Assembly: GCF_001028705.1 (NCBI RefSeq)
Contig: NZ_CP011770.1
Coordinates: 2,111,501 to 2,175,500, forward strand
Source: Croceicoccus naphthovorans
GTDB lineage: Bacteria; Pseudomonadota; Alphaproteobacteria; Sphingomonadales; Sphingomonadaceae
DNA: 64,000 bases
Direction of reading: 5' to 3'
Shown: positions 34,875 through 44,678 of the stretch, piece by piece
How positions within the stretch are numbered: position 1 is the first letter of the stretch
Layout of the letters: each line of letters starts with the position of its first letter
Translations under genes and position numbers: made by a program
Notes under the pieces: generated by a model
What the model saw: the letters and a program-made list of their open reading frames with translations, nothing else
What the model was told of the DNA's origin: nothing
Databases searched by the model: none

Positions 34875-36866
34875 ATGTCCGCGACCAAAATCCTGTGGGG
34901 CCAGATCGCCGTCGTCTTCCTCATCGTGCTGCTCACCACCTGGGCGGCGACGCAATATGTCGCATGGAGTCTCGGCTTTCAGGCGCAGTTGGGCTCGCCC
35001 TGGTTCGTCCTTCTGGGTGTGCCGATCTACTATCCACCAGCCTTCTTCTGGTGGTGGTATTTCTATGACGCCTACGCGCCGGAGGTCTTCGCCAAGGGCG
35101 GGATGATCTCGGCGTCGGGCGGCTTCATCGCCATCGCCGTCGCCATCGGCATGTCGGTCTGGCGCGCCCGCGAAGCAAAAAGCGCAGCGACCTACGGCTC
35201 CGCCCGCTGGGCCGAAAAGGACGAGGTGAAAGCTGCGGGCCTGCTCAGTCCCGACGGTGTCGTGCTCGGCCGCTATGATCGCGACTATCTCCGTCACGAC
35301 GGCCCCGAACATGTGCTTTGCTTCGCCCCGACCCGATCGGGCAAGGGCGTCGGCCTGGTTGTGCCGTCCCTGTTGACCTGGCCGGGCTCGGCCATCGTCC
35401 ACGACATCAAAGGCGAAAACTGGCAGCTCACCGCCGGTTTTCGCGCCCGGCATGGCCGCGTTCTGCTGTTCGACCCGACCAACCCCAAATCGTCGGCCTA
35501 CAATCCGCTGCTCGAGGTGCGCCGCGGCGAATGGGAAGTCCGCGACGTCCAGAACATCGCCGACATCCTGGTCGATCCCGAAGGCTCGCTCGAAAAGCGG
35601 AACCATTGGGAGAAGACCAGTCATGCCCTGCTGGTCGGCGCCATCCTGCATGTCCTCTACGCCGAAGACGACAAGACATTGGCCGGCGTCGCCGCTTTCC
35701 TGTCCGATCCAAAGCGCCCGATCGAGTCGACGCTTGCCGCAATGATGAAGACCAGCCACCTCGGCGAGGCAGGGCCGCACCCCGTCATCGCCAGCGCAGC
35801 GCGCGAACTACTCAACAAATCGGACAACGAACGCTCGGGCGTGCTCTCCACCGCCATGTCGTTTCTCGGCCTCTACCGCGATCCTGTCGTGGCCGAGGTG
35901 ACGCGGCGCTGCGACTGGCGGATCAGCGACATGGTGGGCGGCAAGCTCCCGACCACGCTCTACCTCGTCGTGCCGCCGTCCGACATCAACCGCACCAAGC
36001 CGCTGATACGCCTGATCCTCAATCAGGTCGGCCGCCGTCTCACTGAGGATCTGCAAGCAAAGGCCGGGCGGCATCGCCTGCTGCTCATGCTCGACGAGTT
36101 TCCCGCCCTCGGCCGCCTCGATTTCTTCGAGTCCGCGCTGGCCTTCATGGCGGGCTACGGCCTCAAGAGCTTTCTGATCGCTCAATCGCTGAACCAGATC
36201 GAGAAGGCTTACGGTCCGAACAATTCGATCCTCGACAACTGCCATGTGCGCGTTTCCTTTGCGACGAACGACGAAAGGACCGCGAAGCGGGTCAGCGACG
36301 CGCTCGGAACCGCGACCGAGATGAAGGCGATGAAGAACTACGCCGGGCATCGGCTCTCGCCCTGGCTCGGCCATTTGATGGTCTCGCGCTCGGAGACTGC
36401 GCGACAGCTCCTGACACCAGGCGAGATCATGCAGCTCCCGCCGACCGACGAGATCGTCATGGTCGCCGGGACACCGCCGATCCGGGCGAAGAAGGCGCGC
36501 TACTATGAAGATGCCCGCTTCAAGGAACGCATCATGTCACCACCCGGGCTGGCGCGGCCTGCTGAAGGTCGGCCCGACGATTGGAGCAAGCTGCCGATCC
36601 CCGCGCGCCCGGAGACGGCCGAAAACGCTGCACCAATGACGAGCGGTGACGATGAAGAGGATTCCACCGAGTCCGAGCGTCGGCATCAGCCCGAACTCAA
36701 CCGGGTGAACCCCATCGAAAAGAAGGCGCCGATCGATAATGAGTTTGAGATCGATTTGCCTGACGACACAGAGGACGCAGCCGCGCGCAACCAGCGGCTG
36801 ACCCGCGTCATGCGCGGCGTTGCTCGCCAGGTCTCGCTCGATCCCAATGACGGCATGGAGTTGTAG
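34875..36866 (+). CDS. traG: TraG/VirD4-type coupling protein
   Basis: A 663-residue coupling ATPase. Two N-terminal helices (QIAVVFLIVLLTTWAATQYV; PPAFFWWWYFYDAY, then FIAIAVAIGMSVW) anchor it in the inner membrane. Walker A APTRSGKGVG is near residue 150 and Walker B LLLMLDEFPALGRLDF near 402. The C-terminal 100 residues are acidic and variable. It hands the relaxase-DNA complex to the Trb channel. It starts 26 bases after the relaxase gene, with an AAGAAAGGA site. Confidence 0.92.
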   Translation: MSATKILWGQIAVVFLIVLLTTWAATQYVAWSLGFQAQLGSPWFVLLGVPIYYPPAFFWWWYFYDAYAPEVFAKGGMISASGGFIAIAVAIGMSVWRAREAKSAATYGSARWAEKDEVKAAGLLSPDGVVLGRYDRDYLRHDGPEHVLCFAPTRSGKGVGLVVPSLLTWPGSAIVHDIKGENWQLTAGFRARHGRVLLFDPTNPKSSAYNPLLEVRRGEWEVRDVQNIADILVDPEGSLEKRNHWEKTSHALLVGAILHVLYAEDDKTLAGVAAFLSDPKRPIESTLAAMMKTSHLGEAGPHPVIASAARELLNKSDNERSGVLSTAMSFLGLYRDPVVAEVTRRCDWRISDMVGGKLPTTLYLVVPPSDINRTKPLIRLILNQVGRRLTEDLQAKAGRHRLLLMLDEFPALGRLDFFESALAFMAGYGLKSFLIAQSLNQIEKAYGPNNSILDNCHVRVSFATNDERTAKRVSDALGTATEMKAMKNYAGHRLSPWLGHLMVSRSETARQLLTPGEIMQLPPTDEIVMVAGTPPIRAKKARYYEDARFKERIMSPPGLARPAEGRPDDWSKLPIPARPETAENAAPMTSGDDEEDSTESERRHQPELNRVNPIEKKAPIDNEFEIDLPDDTEDAAARNQRLTRVMRGVARQVSLDPNDGMEL

Positions 36867-36870
36867 CACC

Positions 36871-37320
36871 ATGCCCGGACGCAAGAAGAAGGTGCCGATT
36901 TCCGTATATCTCGACCCCGCCATCATGGCGACACTATCGAACTATGCAGGCCGACGCGAACAACCGCTCTCCCTGATCGCAGAGGCCGCCATCGCGTCCT
37001 TCCTGTCGCCAGACGACGCGGAGCGGCGTGAAGCCGTGGTCGCCAAACGCCTCGACCAGATCGATCGCCGTCTCAACCGCATGGAGCGCGACATCGGGAT
37101 CTCCGTCGAGACCATGGCCGTATTCATCCGGTTCTGGCTCAACACGACGCCGGCGCTCCCCGAGCCCGCAGCCCAGGCAGCGCGCGCCATGGTCGGGAAG
37201 CGCTACGAGGCGTTCATCGCGGCCCTTGGACGGCGCTTGGCCCAGGGACCGAAACTTCGGCAGGAGATCGTTGAAGATGTCGGCGAGTCGCCGTCCAGCC
37301 CGACAGAGAGCGATCCATAG
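36871..37320 (+). CDS. CopG-family ribbon-helix-helix protein
   Basis: A 149-residue protein: KKKVPISVYLDPAIMATLSN, PLSLIAEAAIASFLS, then a helical/coiled region QIDRRLNRMERDIGISVETM. This is the CopG-like protein that follows traG in this element class. It may regulate the transfer genes or help the relaxosome at oriT; neither is shown here. Confidence 0.8.
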   Translation: MPGRKKKVPISVYLDPAIMATLSNYAGRREQPLSLIAEAAIASFLSPDDAERREAVVAKRLDQIDRRLNRMERDIGISVETMAVFIRFWLNTTPALPEPAAQAARAMVGKRYEAFIAALGRRLAQGPKLRQEIVEDVGESPSSPTESDP

Positions 37321-37488
37321 GCTTCAGCGCGCGTGGATCAATAGCATCGCCCAACCGCCGTTCTCCTGTATTTGCACGCCACGCTACTACGACGACCGAT
37401 ACTTGTTGAATCAGCCTGATTCACGGCTCTTTTAATCACCCCGATCCGGGGACCGTCGTTTTCAGCCCCGTCAGAAAGCGGGGCCGAA
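37321..37488 (+). promoter_or_regulatory. trb operon promoter region with 15-base palindrome
   Basis: GAATCAG (37408-37414) and CTGATTC (37416-37422) form a near-continuous palindrome in an AT-richer stretch, 67 bases before trbB. A second hairpin (CCCCGATCCGGGG and CAGCCCCG with GCGGGGCCG) lies closer to the start. This is the only sizeable gap before ten packed trb genes, so the trb promoter and its control should be here. Confidence 0.5.
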
Positions 37489-38472
37489 ATGACCACAACC
37501 AGCCAGAAGCCGGAGGCGTTCGCGCGCGGTGCGCGCATGCTTCGCACCGCGCTCGGCTCGACCATCACCCATTTTCTCGAAGACCCGGCCGTGGTCGAAA
37601 TCATGCTGAACCCGGACGGTCGTCTCTGGGTAGATCGCCTCTCCGAAGGGCTGGCCGATACGGGTGAGACGCTGTCGCCTGCCGATGGCGAGCGCATCGT
37701 GCGGCTGGTCGCTCACCATGTCGGCGTCGAGGTGCATCCGCGCAGCCCGCGAGTCTCCGCCGAGCTTCCTGAGACGGGAGAGCGGTTCGAGGGCTTGCTG
37801 CCGCCCGTTGTCGCCGCACCGGCCTTCGCCATCCGCAAGCCCGCCGTCGCGATCTTCACGCTCGACGATTATGTGGCCGCCGGAATCATGTTCGCTGACC
37901 AGGCGGCGACGCTACGCGCAGCCGTGATGGCGCGCGCCAATATCCTTGTCGCGGGCGGCACTTCCACTGGCAAAACCACGCTGACCAATGCGCTTCTGGC
38001 CGAGGTCGCCAAGACGGCGGATCGCGTCGTCATCATCGAGGATACCCGCGAGCTTCAGTGCGCCGCGCCCAATCTTGTCGCCATGCGGACCAAGGATGGA
38101 GTGGCCACGCTCTCGGAGCTGGTTCGCTCTTCGCTACGCCTGCGCCCCGATCGCATTCCAATCGGCGAGGTGCGCGGCTCTGAAGCTCTCGATCTCCTGA
38201 AAGCATGGGGAACCGGCCACCCCGGCGGCATCGGCACGATCCACGCCGGGAGCGGCATCGGCGCGCTGCGCCGCCTTGAACAACTCATCCAGGAGGCCGT
38301 CGTCACGGTCCCGCGCGCCCTGATCGCCGAGACCATCGATCTTGTTGCCGTCCTTTCCGGTCGCGGCTCCGCGCGTCGGCTCGCCGAACTCGCCCGCGTC
38401 GATGGGCTCAGCCCGGACGGTGACTACGCCATCACCCCCGCAACCCTTGACCGCACAGGAGCGCCATCATGA
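37489..38472 (+). CDS. trbB: TrbB, transfer ATPase (VirB11 type)
   Basis: A 327-residue VirB11-like secretion ATPase. Walker [16 protein letters not shown] is near residue 158, the Asp box [12 protein letters not shown] follows, and [14 protein letters not shown] is the His box. It forms a cytosolic hexamer at the base of the type IV secretion channel. It starts the trb operon and overlaps trbC by ATGA. Confidence 0.95.
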   Translation: MTTTSQKPEAFARGARMLRTALGSTITHFLEDPAVVEIMLNPDGRLWVDRLSEGLADTGETLSPADGERIVRLVAHHVGVEVHPRSPRVSAELPETGERFEGLLPPVVAAPAFAIRKPAVAIFTLDDYVAAGIMFADQAATLRAAVMARANILVAGGTSTGKTTLTNALLAEVAKTADRVVIIEDTRELQCAAPNLVAMRTKDGVATLSELVRSSLRLRPDRIPIGEVRGSEALDLLKAWGTGHPGGIGTIHAGSGIGALRRLEQLIQEAVVTVPRALIAETIDLVAVLSGRGSARRLAELARVDGLSPDGDYAITPATLDRTGAPS

Positions 38473-38804
38473 TCTGCACCAACACCATGCGCGTTCGCCG
38501 CTATGCCGCGACGGCCGCCGCCTTCACCTACATCAATTTCGTCCTCGTTCCCGCCGCCCATGCTTCCGGCTCGTCCATGCCGTGGGAAGCACCTCTCCAG
38601 AAGATTCTCGAATCCATCGAAGGGCCGGTCGCCAAGATCGTCGCCGTCATCATCATTATCGCCACCGGCCTGGCGCTGGCGTTCGGTGACACATCCGGCG
38701 GCTTCCGCAAGCTGATCCAAATCGTCTTCGGTCTCAGCATCGCGTTTGCGGCGTCGAGCTTCTTCCTGTCGTTCTTCTCGTTCGGCGGCGGGGCGCTCGT
38801 CTGA
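38469..38804 (+). CDS. trbC: TrbC, pilin precursor
   Basis: A 111-residue VirB2-like pilin. A long signal region (AATAAAFTYINFVLVPAAHA) precedes the mature part, which has two helices (IVAVIIIIATGLALAFGD; LIQIVFGLSIAFAASSFFL). TrbC is processed and, in RP4, cyclised by TraF; the traF gene is at 31121. Stop and next start overlap (TGATG). Confidence 0.9.
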   Translation: MICTNTMRVRRYAATAAAFTYINFVLVPAAHASGSSMPWEAPLQKILESIEGPVAKIVAVIIIIATGLALAFGDTSGGFRKLIQIVFGLSIAFAASSFFLSFFSFGGGALV

Positions 38805-39085
38805 TGGCGGCGGCATTCGAACAACTCGACGCGGTGCCGGGTTTCACCGTCCCGGTTCACCGGGCGCTGACCGAGCACATTCTGCTCGGCGGCGCACCGC
38901 GCGCGCTCGCCATCCTGAACGGCACGCTGGCCGGAGCCGTGGGCCTTGGCCTGCGCCTCTGGCTCGTCGGTCTGCTGATCTGGGCCGTTGGCCATATCGC
39001 AGCCGTGTGGGCTGCAAAGCGCGATCCGCTCTTCGTCGAGGTCGGCCGCCGCCACCTGCGCATCCCCGCTCATCTGTCCGTCTGA
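38804..39085 (+). CDS. trbD: TrbD, VirB3-like membrane protein
   Basis: A 93-residue inner-membrane protein: PGFTVPVHRALTEHILLGGA followed by a hydrophobic stretch (GAVGLGLRLWLVGLLIWAVG) and HLRIPAHLSV at the end. It pairs with the TrbE ATPase in the channel base, as VirB3 does with VirB4. A GAGGAGG site for trbE follows its stop. Confidence 0.9.
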   Translation: MAAAFEQLDAVPGFTVPVHRALTEHILLGGAPRALAILNGTLAGAVGLGLRLWLVGLLIWAVGHIAAVWAAKRDPLFVEVGRRHLRIPAHLSV

Positions 39086-39099
39086 GGAGGCGTATCGTC

Positions 39100-41550
39100 A
39101 TGATGAATCTTGCCGAATATCGCCGCACCGCAACCCGCCTCGCTGACTATCTGCCCTAGGTCGCGCTCGTCGCCGATGGTGTCGTGCTCAACAAGGATGG
39201 CAGCTTTCAGCGCACGGCCCGTTTCCGCGGCCCTGATCTGGACTCCGCGGTCGCTGCCGAACTGGTCGCCGTCGCCGGGCGGCTCAACAACGCTTTCCGC
39301 CGTCTCGGATCGGGTTGGGCCATCTTCGTCGAGGCGCAGCGGCACGAGGCGTCGATCTATCCGGCAGACCTGTTTCCCGACGCAGCCGCAGCGCTCCTCG
39401 ATGCCGAGCGCAAAGCCGATTTCGAGGAAGCCGGCGCGCATTACGTCTCCGGCTACTATCTCACCATCACCTATCTGCCGCCGGCCGAGGACGCCGCGCG
39501 CACCGAAGCCTGGCTCTATGAGGGCCGCGAACGCGCAGGCATCGATCCGAAGGAAATCCTGAACACCTTTGTCGACCGCACCGATCGCGTGCTGGCGCTG
39601 CTCGACGGCTTTATGCCGGAATGCCAGTGGCTCGATAGCAGCGAGACGCTGACCTATCTCCATTCGACCGTCTCGACCAAACGGCACCGCGTCCGTGTGC
39701 CCGAAACGCCGGTCTATCTCGACGCGCTGCTCGCCGACCAACCGCTCACCGGCGGCTTGGAGCCGCGTCTCGGAACGGCGCATCTGCGCGTTCTCACCAT
39801 TGTCGGTTTCCCGACCGCAACCACACCCGGCATCCTCGACGATCTCAATCGGCTCGCCTTTCCTTATCGCTGGTCGACGCGCGCCATCCTGCTCGACAAG
39901 ACCGACGCGACCAAGCTGCTGACCAAAATCCGCCGCCAATGGTTCGCCAAGCGCAAAAGCATCGCCGCGATCCTGAAAGAGGTGCTGACCAACGAGGCCT
40001 CGGCGCTGGTCGATACCGACGCCTCGAACAAAGCGGCGGACGCCGATCTCGCCCTCCAAGAACTCGGCGCTGACTACGCCGGCCAATCCTATGTCACCGC
40101 GACGATCACGGTATGGGACAACGATCCCCGAATTGCCGACGAGAAGCTTCGCCTCGCCGAGAAAGTCATCCAGGGCCGCGACTTCACGGCCATGACTGAA
40201 ACGATCAATGCCGTCGATGCCTGGCTGGGCTCATTGCCGGGACATGTTTACGCCAACGTGCGCCAGCCCCCGATCTCGACGCTGAATCTCGCCCACTTGA
40301 TCCCGCTCTCGGCGGTGTGGGCGGGGCCGGAACGGGACGAGCATTTCGGAGCGCCCCCCTTGCTGTTCGGCAAGACCGAGGGCTCGACCCCGTTCCGGTT
40401 TTCTCTTCATGTCGGCGATGTCGGTCACACGCTCGTCGTCGGTCCGACCGGCGCCGGCAAATCGGTGCTTCTCGCCGTCATGGCCTTGCAGTTCCGGCGC
40501 TACGCCGGTGCCCAGGTCTTCGCCTTCGACTTCGGCGGTTCGATCCGCGCCGCCGCGCTCGCCATGGGCGGTGATTGGCACGATCTCGGCGGCGATCTCA
40601 CCGAGGGCGTGGACTCCTCGGTCGCGCTGCAACCGCTCGCGCGCATTCACGACACGCCCGAACGCGCCTGGGCGGCCGACTGGATCGTCGCCATCCTGAT
40701 CCGCGAAGGCATCGCGATCACCCCCGAGGTGAAGGAGCACCTTTGGTCGGCGCTGACCTCACTGGCATCGGCGCCGGTCGAGGAGCGCACGATCACCGGC
40801 CTCACGGTGTTGCTCCAATCGAACGACCTGAAGCAGGCGCTGCGACCGTACTGCGTGGGCGGCCCCTATGGGCGGCTACTCGACGCCTAGGCCGAACATC
40901 TCGGCTCGGCATCGGTGCAGGCGTTCGAGATCGAGGGACTGGTCGGGACTGGCGCGGCACCCGCCGTCCTCGCCTATCTCTTCCATCGCATCGGCGACCG
41001 TCTCGACGGCTCGCCAACGCTGCTCATCATCGACGAGGGCTGGCTCGCACTCGATGACGATGCCTTCTCCGGGCAATTGCGCGAGTGGCTGAAGACGCTG
41101 CGCAAGAAGAACGCCAGCGTCATCTTCGCCACGCAGTCGCTGTCCGACATCGACAACAGCAACATCGCCCCGGCCATCATCGAGAGCTGCCCGACAAGGC
41201 TCCTCCTGCCGAACGAACGCGCGATCGAGCCGCAGATCACGGAGATCTATCGGCGCTTCGGTCTCAACGACCGCCAGATCGAAATCCTCGCACGGGCCAC
41301 GCCCAAGCGCGACTATTACTGCCAGTCGCGGCGCGGCAATCGCCTGTTCGAGCTGGGCCTTTCCGAAGTCGGCCTCGCGCTCGCCGCCACCTCCTCCAAG
41401 ACCGACCAGTCCGAGATCGCGCGCACCGTCGCCGAGCATGGGCGCGAGGGCTTTCTCGCGGCCTGGCTGCGCCTGCGCGGCGCCGAGTGGGCCGCAGACC
41501 TCATCCCTGACCTCGCGAACCTCACCCCTCAGCAGTCCGAGAAGGAGTAA
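39100..41550 (+). pseudogene. trbE: TrbE, VirB4-type ATPase, interrupted by two in-frame TAG codons
   Basis: The frame is otherwise open for 816 codons, the normal TrbE length. Codon 20 (39157-39159) is TAG after RLADYLP, where the family has Trp (LPWAxLVAPGV). Codon 597 (40888-40890) is TAG after GRLLDA, before AEHLGSASVQAFEIEGL. Walker A VGPTGAGKSVLLA is near codon 447 and Walker B LLIIDEGWLALDDD near 641, beyond the second TAG. Unless the TAGs are read through or are sequence errors, no working VirB4 ATPase is made and conjugation fails. Both TAGs read CCTAGG, consistent with C-to-T change at a CCWGG site; for codon 597 this assumes an original CAG. Confidence 0.9.
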
Positions 41551-41555
41551 TGACC

Positions 41556-42335
41556 ATGAATACGCTTCGTTCACGCCCGCGCGCGCTGTCGCTCGCGGCC
41601 TTCATCCTGGCGATACCGCTCGCCGCATCGCCGGTGCTGACCGCGCCAGCGCACGCGCAATTCGGTTTCGGCGGTATCGTCTATGACCCTACCAACTACG
41701 CCCAGAACGTCCTGACGGCGGCGCGCTCCCTCGAGCAGATCAACAACCAGATCCGCTCGCTTCAGAACGAGTCGCAGAGCCTCATCAACCAGGCCAAGAA
41801 TCTGGCGAACCTGCCGTACTCGGCGCTCCAGCAGATTCAGCAGAACGTCCAGCGCACCCAGCAGCTCCTCGGCCAGGCGCAGAACATCGCCTTCGACGTC
41901 CAGAACGTCGATCGGATGTTCCAGCAGCAATATGGCAGCGTCTCACTGTCGTCATCGGACGCCAAGCTCATCACCGACGCTCGCTCGCGCTGGCAGAACA
42001 CCGTCGGCGGTTTGCATGACGCCATGCGCATTCAGGCCGGCGTCGTCGGCAATATCGACAGCAATCGCACGCAGATGTCGAACCTCGTCAGCCAGAGTCA
42101 AGGCGCGCAGGGTGCGTTGCAGGCGACACAGGCCGGCAATCAGCTTCTCGCGCTGCAATCGCAGCAGCTCTCCGACCTGATCGCGCTGATCTCCGCCAAC
42201 GGCCGGGCCACGGCGCTGACTGACGCGGAGCGCGCGGCGGCGGCCGATCAAGGCCGGGAGCAGCGCCGCCGCTTCCTCACGCCGGGCGCGGGCTATCAGC
42301 CCGGCAACGCGCAGATGTTCGGCAACGGCAACTGA
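41556..42335 (+). CDS. trbJ: TrbJ, VirB5-like protein
   Basis: A 259-residue periplasmic protein. The signal peptide (LSLAAFILAIPLAASPVLTA, cut near AHAQ) is followed by FGGIVYDPTNYAQNVLTAAR and a long Gln/Asn-rich coiled coil. TrbJ is the minor pilus component. The ATG at 41556 is preferred because GGAG lies 8 bases upstream; another ATG at 41550 overlaps the trbE stop. Confidence 0.92.
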   Translation: MNTLRSRPRALSLAAFILAIPLAASPVLTAPAHAQFGFGGIVYDPTNYAQNVLTAARSLEQINNQIRSLQNESQSLINQAKNLANLPYSALQQIQQNVQRTQQLLGQAQNIAFDVQNVDRMFQQQYGSVSLSSSDAKLITDARSRWQNTVGGLHDAMRIQAGVVGNIDSNRTQMSNLVSQSQGAQGALQATQAGNQLLALQSQQLSDLIALISANGRATALTDAERAAAADQGREQRRRFLTPGAGYQPGNAQMFGNGN

Positions 42336-42345
42336 GGTCGCGGCC

Positions 42346-42630
42346 ATGGACGGCAAGATGCTGGCCCGGCTGGGCGCCATCGTTTTCGTATCGTTCGCCA
42401 TCACGGCGACGGCGATCGAGATGACCCGAAAGGACGCGGCCCCTGAAACGGAGCGCGTCCACGCTGTCGAACCCAAGCGCGATGCGCTCCGCGAAGGGCA
42501 GCGCCGGTGCCAGCAGCTTAGCCAGGCAGCGGCGAGCGATACCGACTGCATGCGTATCTGGGCCGAGAGCCGCGATCGCTTCCTCGGCCGCCCCCCGGCG
42601 CCTGCCGTCCCGACAACAGAAGGACGGTGA
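42346..42630 (+). CDS. trbK: TrbK-type protein (entry exclusion candidate)
   Basis: A 94-residue protein with one N-terminal membrane helix (LARLGAIVFVSFAITATAIE) and a charged tail with two Cys (RRCQQLSQ, TDCMRIW). It is the alternative form of TrbK found between trbJ and trbL in these elements. TrbK of RP4 blocks entry of a second copy; here the role is by position. Confidence 0.75.
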   Translation: MDGKMLARLGAIVFVSFAITATAIEMTRKDAAPETERVHAVEPKRDALREGQRRCQQLSQAAASDTDCMRIWAESRDRFLGRPPAPAVPTTEGR

Positions 42631-42633
42631 ACC

Positions 42634-43992
42634 ATGGGCGGCGCAGGTGTCATCGACAATTTCCTCGGGGTCTTCACCTCCTACATCAACAGCGGGTTCG
42701 GACTGCTCGGCGGCGAGGTCGCGTTCATCGCCACAACGCTGATCGTCATCGATGTGACGCTTGCCGCCCTGTTCTGGAGCTGGGGCGCGGAAGACGACAT
42801 CATCGCCCGGCTGGTGAAAAAGACGCTCTTCGTCGGCGTCTTCGCCTATCTGATCGGCAACTGGAACAATCTCGCCAAGATCGTCTTCGACTCGTTCGCG
42901 AGCCTCGGCCTCAAGGCTTCCGGCACCAGCTTCACCGCACAGGATCTGATGCGACCCGGCAAGGTCGCGCAGACCGGGCTCGACGCCGCGCGCCCCTTGC
43001 TCGAATCCATCTCCGACCTGATGGGCTGGATCGCGTTCTTCGAGAACTTCATCCAGATCGCCTGCCTGCTGTTCGCCTGGGCGTTGGTGCTGCTCGCCTT
43101 CTTCATCCTCGCGATCCAGCTATTCGTTACCCTGATCGAATTCAAGCTGACGACGCTGGCCGGCTTCGTCCTCATCCCGTTCGGCCTGTTCGGCAAAACC
43201 GCCTTCATGGCCGACCGCGTGCTGGGCAATGTCGTCTCTTCCGGCATCAAAGTGCTGGTGCTTGCCGTCATCATCGGCATCGGCTCAACGCTGTTCAGCC
43301 AATTTACGGCCGGCTTCGGCGGCGCAACGCCCACCATCGACGACGCCATGGCGATTGTCCTTGCCGCGCTATCGCTGCTCGGGCTCGGCATCTTCGGCCC
43401 CGGCATTGCTGCGGGTCTTGTCAGCGGCGGACCACAACTCGGCGCCGGTGCGGCGGTTGGCACCGGGCTTGCCGTCGGTGGCGCAGCACTCGCAGCTGGT
43501 GGCGCGGCAGGCCTTGCCATGAAGGGAGGAGCGGCTGCGATGTCCGGCGGCGCTGCCGCCGTGCGAGGCGGGGCAGCAGCGGCAGGCGGAGCCGCCGCTG
43601 CCTACAGCGTCGGCTCGCTCGGCCAGTCCGGCGCTGCCGGTGTCGCCTCTGGTCTCGGCGGTGTCGCCCGCGCGGCCGGAGCAGCCACCGTGTCACCCCT
43701 GAAACGCGCGACGGCGCGCGCCGCCGACGGCGTCAAGTCCAGCTTCTCCGAAGGTGCGAAGGCGGGCTTCGGGGCGACGGGCTCCTCGACAATGAGCACG
43801 ATACCCGGCTCAGGCTCCGCAGGCGAAGCCGCCGCCGCAGCGCCCCGCGACGGTCCGCCCGACTGGGCCAAGCGCATGAAGCGCCATCAGTCCCTCAGCC
43901 ACGGAGCCACCCTCGCAGCGCATGCCGTCAAATCCGGCGACAGCCATGGCGGCGGCTCTTCCGTCAACCTCTCCGAAAGTAACCGCTCATGA
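42634..43992 (+). CDS. trbL: TrbL, VirB6-like channel protein
   Basis: A 452-residue inner-membrane protein with at least five helices in the first 260 residues (e.g. FIATTLIVIDVTLAALFWSW; IQIACLLFAWALVLLAFFIL; FKLTTLAGFVLIPFGLFGK). The C-terminal part is rich in Ala/Gly/Ser, ending in a variable acidic/serine tail. It forms the membrane pore of the transfer channel. It overlaps trbF by four bases. Confidence 0.92.
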   Translation: MGGAGVIDNFLGVFTSYINSGFGLLGGEVAFIATTLIVIDVTLAALFWSWGAEDDIIARLVKKTLFVGVFAYLIGNWNNLAKIVFDSFASLGLKASGTSFTAQDLMRPGKVAQTGLDAARPLLESISDLMGWIAFFENFIQIACLLFAWALVLLAFFILAIQLFVTLIEFKLTTLAGFVLIPFGLFGKTAFMADRVLGNVVSSGIKVLVLAVIIGIGSTLFSQFTAGFGGATPTIDDAMAIVLAALSLLGLGIFGPGIAAGLVSGGPQLGAGAAVGTGLAVGGAALAAGGAAGLAMKGGAAAMSGGAAAVRGGAAAAGGAAAAYSVGSLGQSGAAGVASGLGGVARAAGAATVSPLKRATARAADGVKSSFSEGAKAGFGATGSSTMSTIPGSGSAGEAAAAAPRDGPPDWAKRMKRHQSLSHGATLAAHAVKSGDSHGGGSSVNLSESNRS

Positions 43993-44678
43993 GCCTCTTC
44001 AAACGACCCGCCGCCCACTATGGGAAATCGCCCGAACCCGAAACACCCTATCAGCGCGCCGCGCAGGTCTGGGACGATCGCATCGGTTCGGCCCGCGTCC
44101 AGTCCAGGAACTGGCGCATCATGGCATTCGGCTCGCTGTTCCTGTCGGCCGGCTTCGCCGCCGCGCTGGTCTGGCAGTCGGCGCGCGGCACCGTCGTTCC
44201 CTGGGTGGTGCAGGTCGATCGACTCGGCCAGGCGCAGTCCGTTGCACCGGCGTCGGCCGACTACCGGCCGACCGATCCGCAGGTGGCTTGGCATCTTGCC
44301 CGCTTCATCGAGCAGGTCAGGAGCATCCCGGCCGATCCGATCATCGTGCGCCAGAACTGGCTGCGCGCCTATGACTGGACCACGGATCGCGGCGCCGGCG
44401 CGCTCAACGACTATGCCCGCACCAACGATCCTTTCACCAAGGTCGGCAAACAGCAGATCGCCGTCGAGGTTTCGAGCGTGATCCGTGCATCGGCGGATTC
44501 CTTCCGCGTGGCCTGGACCGAGAAGCGCTACGAAAATGGCCAGCTCGCGGGCACAGAGCGATGGACCGCCATCCTCACCATCGTCATCCAGACACCGCGC
44601 GACGCAGACCGGCTGCGCGCCAATCCGCTCGGCATCTACGTCAACGCCATCAACTGGTCGCGGGAGATGTCCCAATGA
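43989..44678 (+). CDS. trbF: TrbF, VirB8-like protein
   Basis: A 229-residue protein with one N-terminal helix (WRIMAFGSLFLSAGFAAALV) and a periplasmic NTF2-like domain: VVPWVVQVDRLGQAQSVAPA, WLRAYDWTTDRGAGALNDYA, ending INAINWSREMSQ. It joins the inner-membrane complex to TrbG/TrbI. All overlaps and the order are those of canonical trb operons. Confidence 0.92.
   Translation: MSLFKRPAAHYGKSPEPETPYQRAAQVWDDRIGSARVQSRNWRIMAFGSLFLSAGFAAALVWQSARGTVVPWVVQVDRLGQAQSVAPASADYRPTDPQVAWHLARFIEQVRSIPADPIIVRQNWLRAYDWTTDRGAGALNDYARTNDPFTKVGKQQIAVEVSSVIRASADSFRVAWTEKRYENGQLAGTERWTAILTIVIQTPRDADRLRANPLGIYVNAINWSREMSQ

Noticed and set aside
39157..40890. Recoding of TAG as an amino acid (suppressor tRNA or pyrrolysine) in trbE
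   Set aside because: Other genes here (for example the UvrA-like gene) end in TAG, no suppressor or pyl genes are seen, and a CCWGG C-to-T change explains at least three of the four cases.
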